DNA of 64,000 bases. Source: Streptomyces sp. ITFR-21. GTDB lineage: Bacteria > Actinomycetota > Actinomycetes > Streptomycetales > Streptomycetaceae. Positions 60,405 through 64,000 of the stretch are shown one piece after another. Where the stretch lies: assembly GCF_031844685.1 (NCBI RefSeq), contig NZ_CP134605.1, positions 6,360,001 to 6,424,000 on the forward strand. The letters are read 5' to 3'. The notes beneath the pieces were generated by a model, which ran no database searches, was not told the DNA's origin, and saw only the letters and a program-made list of their open reading frames with translations. Each line of letters opens with the position of its first letter. Position 1 is the first letter of the stretch. A program made the position numbers and the translations under genes.

Positions 60405-61808
60405 TCAGCCGCGGAGGTCGAGGTGGGGCTTGAGGGCGTCCAGCGCGGCGGCAAGGCGCGGTGAGCCGCACTGGCGGGAGAAGCCGGCGGCTTCACGGCC
60501 CAGCGCGCGGGCGCCGTCGATGTCGCCGACCAGCGCGCGGGCCTCGGCGGCTCGGGCGGAGTACAGGCTGCGGTCGCGCAGGAAGGCCGGGTCCTGCGCC
60601 GCCAGCGCCTGTTCGAGCAGTGGCACGGCCTCCTGCGCCCTGCCGAGGTCCAGCAGCGACTGCCCGGTCTGCGCGGCGAGCTCGGCCGCGTCGAACCAGT
60701 ACAGCCAGGCCGGCCCCGGGTCCGCCGCGGCCGCGGCGAGCCGGCGTTCGGCCTCCGCGGCGGCCCGCCGGAACGCTCCCTCGGCGCCCAGCGCCGCGTG
60801 CGCCCGGCCCAGCCGGCTGGCGGCCAGCGCGCGGACCACCGGGGGAGCGCCGCCCGCCGCGCGCACCGCCGCCTCCGCCGCCGCGACCGCGTCCCGGGGC
60901 CTGCCCGCGATCACCTCCTGCAACGCCAGCCCGCCCCACAGCGCCACGGCCATACCGCGGTCGCCGGCGGTGTGCGCCAGCCGCAGCCCGGTCAGGTAGT
61001 GCCGCTGCGCGGCGCTGTTGCGCCCGGTGTCGGTGGCCGCCCAGCCGCCGAGCTGGGCCAGGTCGGCGGCCACCCGCAGCAGCCGGGCCTGGACGGCGCG
61101 CGGCTGCGTACCGCAGCTCAGCAGCCGCAGTACGAGGCGCAGATCGGCCGTCACCCGGTGCCACACCGCGCCGCCGCCCAGCCGGTCGTCCACCTGCCGC
61201 AGTCCCAGCACGCCGGACTCCAGCCAGGCCAGGACCGTGTCGTCGACCACCGCCGGGCCGTCGCCGTACACGGGTGTCCGCTCCACCGCGTGCCTCGTCG
61301 ACGCGTCGGCGAGCACCGGGCCGCCCGGCGGCGGGCCGGTCGGCGCCGCCTCCGCGGCCGCGGCGTCCCAGTCGGCGATCGCCTCCAGGAGGGTCCGTTC
61401 GTCGGCGATCGGGAAGCCGCGCGGATCGGAACCGCCGTCGGCCACCAGCGACCCGAGGGCGTTCAGACCGCCCTCACGGGTCCAGGGCAGGCCGTCGGGC
61501 ATCCCGCCGTGCGCCGGGAGCCAACGTGGCCAGGGGTGCGTCTCCAGCTCCTTGGGGGGGATACCGAGCGCCCTGGCCAGCGCCCGCTGGCTGTCGGCTT
61601 CCGGGACCACCCCCCAGTGCTCCCACCGCCACACCTTCTCGCGGCGGGCCGCCATCGGGACCCCGAGCGCGCGGGCGTGCTCGGCGATGACCCGGGCCAC
61701 GTCCTGGTAGCTCCAGCCGTGTCTTCGCCGCACATAGGCGAGCGGGTGCGTGGACGCGGCGGCGTCTTCTCCTGCCGCTCCTGCCACGTAGCTGCCGTCC
61801 ATTCCCAT
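60405..61808 (-). CDS. XRE-type HTH regulator with TPR-like C terminus
   Basis: About 467 residues. Near the N terminus a helix-turn-helix-like region (HPLAYVRRRHGWSYQDVARVIAEHARALGV ... REKVWRWEHWGVVPEADSQRALARALGI) resembles XRE-type streptomycete regulators. The remaining ~350 residues are Ala/Leu/Arg-rich helical repeats of TPR type (AAQTGQSLLDLGRAQEAVPLLEQAL). Probable signal-responsive transcription factor of unknown target. The start is uncertain: ATGs at 61808 and 61802 both fit, and an ATG at 61877 lacks a ribosome site. It is divergent from the next gene. Confidence 0.75.
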   Translation of the reverse strand: MGMDGSYVAGAAGEDAAASTHPLAYVRRRHGWSYQDVARVIAEHARALGVPMAARREKVWRWEHWGVVPEADSQRALARALGIPPKELETHPWPRWLPAHGGMPDGLPWTREGGLNALGSLVADGGSDPRGFPIADERTLLEAIADWDAAAAEAAPTGPPPGGPVLADASTRHAVERTPVYGDGPAVVDDTVLAWLESGVLGLRQVDDRLGGGAVWHRVTADLRLVLRLLSCGTQPRAVQARLLRVAADLAQLGGWAATDTGRNSAAQRHYLTGLRLAHTAGDRGMAVALWGGLALQEVIAGRPRDAVAAAEAAVRAAGGAPPVVRALAASRLGRAHAALGAEGAFRRAAAEAERRLAAAAADPGPAWLYWFDAAELAAQTGQSLLDLGRAQEAVPLLEQALAAQDPAFLRDRSLYSARAAEARALVGDIDGARALGREAAGFSRQCGSPRLAAALDALKPHLDLRG

Positions 61809-62067
61809 CCGGTCCCCGGTACGCCGGGGCGCCCCGCCGCGCCACCGCGTGCCCCGGCCGTACTTGCGATCAGGCATTCGAATATCAGGAACTCGGCCGC
61901 CGGCGCCACCCGGGAGCCGCCACCAGCGCCGTTCCGACGCTCAAACCCCTGCCACGATACGGGACTACAACGAGACAACAGGTCCGGCCTTGTAGCAGAC
62001 TGCCGCCTACCGGTTGGCTGTTCGCGATCACTCGACGTAACGCGCTGCCGTGGAGGGCTGCCCGCGG

Positions 62068-63024
62068 ATGACCCCACCGCCGCCACCCTTCCGCTTCACG
62101 CGGGGCAAGGACGACGTGGCTTTCGACCCCGCACTCGGCGACGAGGAACTCATCGCCGCCCGGCTGGCCCTGACCCAGGGTCGCTGGACGGAGGTGCGCT
62201 CACTCCTGGCCCGCACCGGTGACGACTGGGACAGCCGCGGCCACCGCCTGGTCGTCCTCGGAGAGGGCAAGTCCGCCGCCGCGTGGGCCCAGGAGTGGCA
62301 GCTCGCCGAGCCGGAGAGCGCGGACGCCGCCGCGCTGGCCGCCGCCGCGGCCGTCTTCCGCGCGGCCACCGGCAAGCAGAGCGCGGAGTCCGCGCGCGAG
62401 GCGTGCCTGCGGGTGGCGCGTATGACGCCCGGTGACCCGACGCCCTGGCTCGGCCTGTTGATCCTGGCCCGCCGCACCGGCACCGACGACGAGCAGGTGC
62501 GCGCCTTCGACCAGGTCCGCGGCCGGCACCGCGGCCACCACCACGCGCACTACCTGATGACCCAGTGTCTGGCCGAGCGTCAGAAGACCGACGGGGACGA
62601 CCCGTTCCACGAGGTCTACGAGTTCGCCGAGTGGGCCGCGGGCGAGGCCGTTCCCGGATCGCCGCTGGCCGTCCTGCCGCTGATCGCCCTCGTCGAGCGC
62701 TACCGGGCGCTGGCCGCGGCCGGCGCGATGCCCGCCGACCCGGCCCGGCTGCCGTACTGGACCAGCCCGCGGGCCCGCACCGGTCTGCGGGCCGCCTTCG
62801 ACTGGTGGCTGGACTGGGACAACAGAACTCATCCGCGCCTGGCTCTGGACTTGAACTACCTGGCGTTCGCTAAATTCCACTCCGGGGACACGGTTGCCGC
62901 CGCCGCCCTGTTCAACCGGATCGGGCCGCTGGCGACCCGCGTCCCGTGGTCGTACCTGGACCGCGACCCCAAGAAGACATTCCGCGCCGCGCGCAACTAC
63001 GCGCTCGGTTTCGGTACGTCGTAA
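62068..63024 (+). CDS. TPR-like conserved hypothetical protein
   Basis: 318 residues, soluble. Alternating helices rich in Ala, Arg and Trp (RLALTQGRWTEVRSLLARTGDDWDSRGHRL; ACLRVARMTPGDPTPWLGLLILARRTG; AFAKFHSGDTVAAAALFNRIGPLATRVPW) suggest a tetratricopeptide-like solenoid. It resembles conserved streptomycete proteins of unknown function. ATG 62068 has no clear ribosome site, and an in-frame ATG at 62050 is possible. It precedes the APC permease gene by 40 bp and may be transcribed with it. Confidence 0.65.
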   Translation: MTPPPPPFRFTRGKDDVAFDPALGDEELIAARLALTQGRWTEVRSLLARTGDDWDSRGHRLVVLGEGKSAAAWAQEWQLAEPESADAAALAAAAAVFRAATGKQSAESAREACLRVARMTPGDPTPWLGLLILARRTGTDDEQVRAFDQVRGRHRGHHHAHYLMTQCLAERQKTDGDDPFHEVYEFAEWAAGEAVPGSPLAVLPLIALVERYRALAAAGAMPADPARLPYWTSPRARTGLRAAFDWWLDWDNRTHPRLALDLNYLAFAKFHSGDTVAAAALFNRIGPLATRVPWSYLDRDPKKTFRAARNYALGFGTS

Positions 63025-63064
63025 GTCCCGAACTCGCACCGCCCCACCGGAAGGATCCGCAGCC

Positions 63065-64000
63065 ATGCTGACGGGCAGTACCACCGAGATCAGCACGTTC
63101 AAGGGGGAGGACCGCGCGCTGCGCGCGGACCGCATCGGTACCCCGGGCCTCCTGCTGTCGGTCCTCGCGGCCACGGCTCCCCTCATGGTGGTGGCGGGCG
63201 TGGTGCCCACCACCTTCGCCGCGGTCGGCGTCGTCGGGGTCCCGCTGATCTTCCTCATCCTCGGCGTCGTACTGGTCCTGTTCAGCTTCGGCTACGCCGA
63301 GATGAGCCGGCACGTGCACAACGCGGGCGCCTTCTACGCCTACATAGCCCGTGGCCTGGGCGGCACCATCGGCGCCGCGGCCTCCTACGTCGCGCTGGTC
63401 TCGTACAGCATCCTGCAGTGCGGCATCTACGGCATCTTCGGCTTCGAGATCTCCAGCCAGATCGCAGTGCACTGGAACCACGACGTCGACTGGTGGTGGC
63501 CGGCGCTCGGCGGCGTCGTGGTCGCCGGCGTCTTCGGCGCGCTGAAGATCGACGTCAACGCCAAAGTGCTCGGGGTGCTGCTGCTCGTCGAGACCGTGCT
63601 CATCGTGGTCTTCGACATCAGCTTCCTGTCCGACCCGGGCCCCCAGGGCGTCTCCCTGCACGCCTTCAACCCCGACACCCTCACCGGCGCCGGCTTCGGT
63701 ACCGCGCTGTGCTTCTGCATCGCCGGCTTCACCGGCTTCGAACAGGCCCCGGTCTACGCCGAGGAGACCGCCAGGCCGCAGCGCGTGGTGGCCCGGGTGA
63801 TGTTCCTGGCCGTCGGCTTCGCCACCCTGTTCTTCGCGTTCAGCGCGTGGGCGATCACTGTGGCAGCCGGCCCGTCGGGCGTCGTCGGCGCCGCGCAGAA
63901 GAGCCCGACCATGATCTTCGACCTCAACGAGGCGCGGATCGGGAACACCTTCACCGACATCCTCAACGTCTTCTTCATCACCGGCATCTTCGCCTCGCTG
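63065..64000 (+). CDS. APC family amino acid permease, N-terminal part
   Basis: 312 residues are visible from ATG 63065 (preceded by GGAAGGAT); the gene runs off the window end. Eight or so transmembrane helices with the APC-superfamily pattern: GTPGLLLSVLAATAPLMVVAGVVPTT, AEMSRHVHNAGAFYAYIARGLGG and CFCIAGFTGFEQAPVYAEETARP. A secondary transporter for amino acids or amines. Substrate unknown. Confidence 0.88.
   Translation, partial: MLTGSTTEISTFKGEDRALRADRIGTPGLLLSVLAATAPLMVVAGVVPTTFAAVGVVGVPLIFLILGVVLVLFSFGYAEMSRHVHNAGAFYAYIARGLGGTIGAAASYVALVSYSILQCGIYGIFGFEISSQIAVHWNHDVDWWWPALGGVVVAGVFGALKIDVNAKVLGVLLLVETVLIVVFDISFLSDPGPQGVSLHAFNPDTLTGAGFGTALCFCIAGFTGFEQAPVYAEETARPQRVVARVMFLAVGFATLFFAFSAWAITVAAGPSGVVGAAQKSPTMIFDLNEARIGNTFTDILNVFFITGIFASL

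Overview
The window is a very GC-rich stretch of an actinobacterial chromosome, almost certainly from a member of the Streptomycetaceae (Streptomyces, Streptacidiphilus, Actinacidiphila or Kitasatospora type). Grounds for this are the extreme third-position G+C, frequent GTG starts, 4-bp ATGA/GTGA operon overlaps, sugar ABC importers without their own ATPase, SAM-IV riboswitches, 'RRHxDL' leader peptides, the metallophosphoesterase-phosphopantetheinyl transferase pair, the HtpX-PspAB pair, and an HTH-fused citrate synthase. No phage, transposase, CRISPR array, tRNA or rRNA gene is visible.

Layout. 1-3.4 kb: the end of a glycosyltransferase gene, a coupled Ntn-hydrolase/M55 aminopeptidase pair and an SDR oxidoreductase. 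3.5-10.4 kb: a secreted CBM56-like/beta-helix protein, a wrecked sugar-binding-protein gene and a complete sugar ABC operon. 11-20.2 kb: a STAND-ATPase regulator, a FabH-like KAS III, a phosphodiester glycosidase, an S4 RNA-binding protein, a thiolase and the phosphoesterase/PPTase pair. 20.2-29.5 kb: a beta-glucan locus with a LacI repressor, a two-catalytic-domain GH16/clan-A glycosidase, a GH3 beta-glucosidase and a ROK regulator, linked by near-identical palindromic operators. 29.5-32.2 kb: small unknown and membrane proteins, one with an in-frame TGA, among three tandem-repeat tracts. 32.2-37.4 kb: a sulfur locus of two divergent transcription units, each with a SAM-IV riboswitch and then a 47-codon leader peptide; one encodes an FMN monooxygenase, flavin reductase and DUF1684 protein, the other a solute-binding protein. 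37.4-44.1 kb: a duplicated DUF6227-like protein, AraC and TetR regulators, two small membrane proteins, glyA behind a ZTP riboswitch, and a 3-hydroxyisobutyryl-CoA hydrolase. 44.3-51.9 kb: a second glucan/chitin locus with a LacI regulator, a GH30-CBM13 enzyme, a membrane protein and a GH16-CBM13/GH18-CBM13 operon. Its two glycosidase promoters share the same -35, the same -10 and a 23-bp dyad operator. 52-64 kb: a family A DNA polymerase, thioredoxin, a divergent citrate synthase pair, a quinone oxidoreductase, HtpX/PspAB, a deazaflavin-type reductase, an HTH/TPR regulator, a TPR-like protein and the start of an APC permease.

Functional themes. The cell appears equipped to break down beta-glucan and chitin (GH16, GH30, GH3, GH18, CBM13, CBM32-like and CBM56-like modules), plausibly fungal cell walls, and to import and hydrolyse the products under two separate repressor systems. 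The sulfur locus combines two control layers (SAM sensing and a probable Cys-dependent leader peptide) on both arms of one intergenic region. The most interesting signals are that twin leader architecture, the shared TTAAAT/TCACGWC-N9-GWCGTGA promoter module, the LacI operator network, and the GH16/clan-A fusion enzyme.
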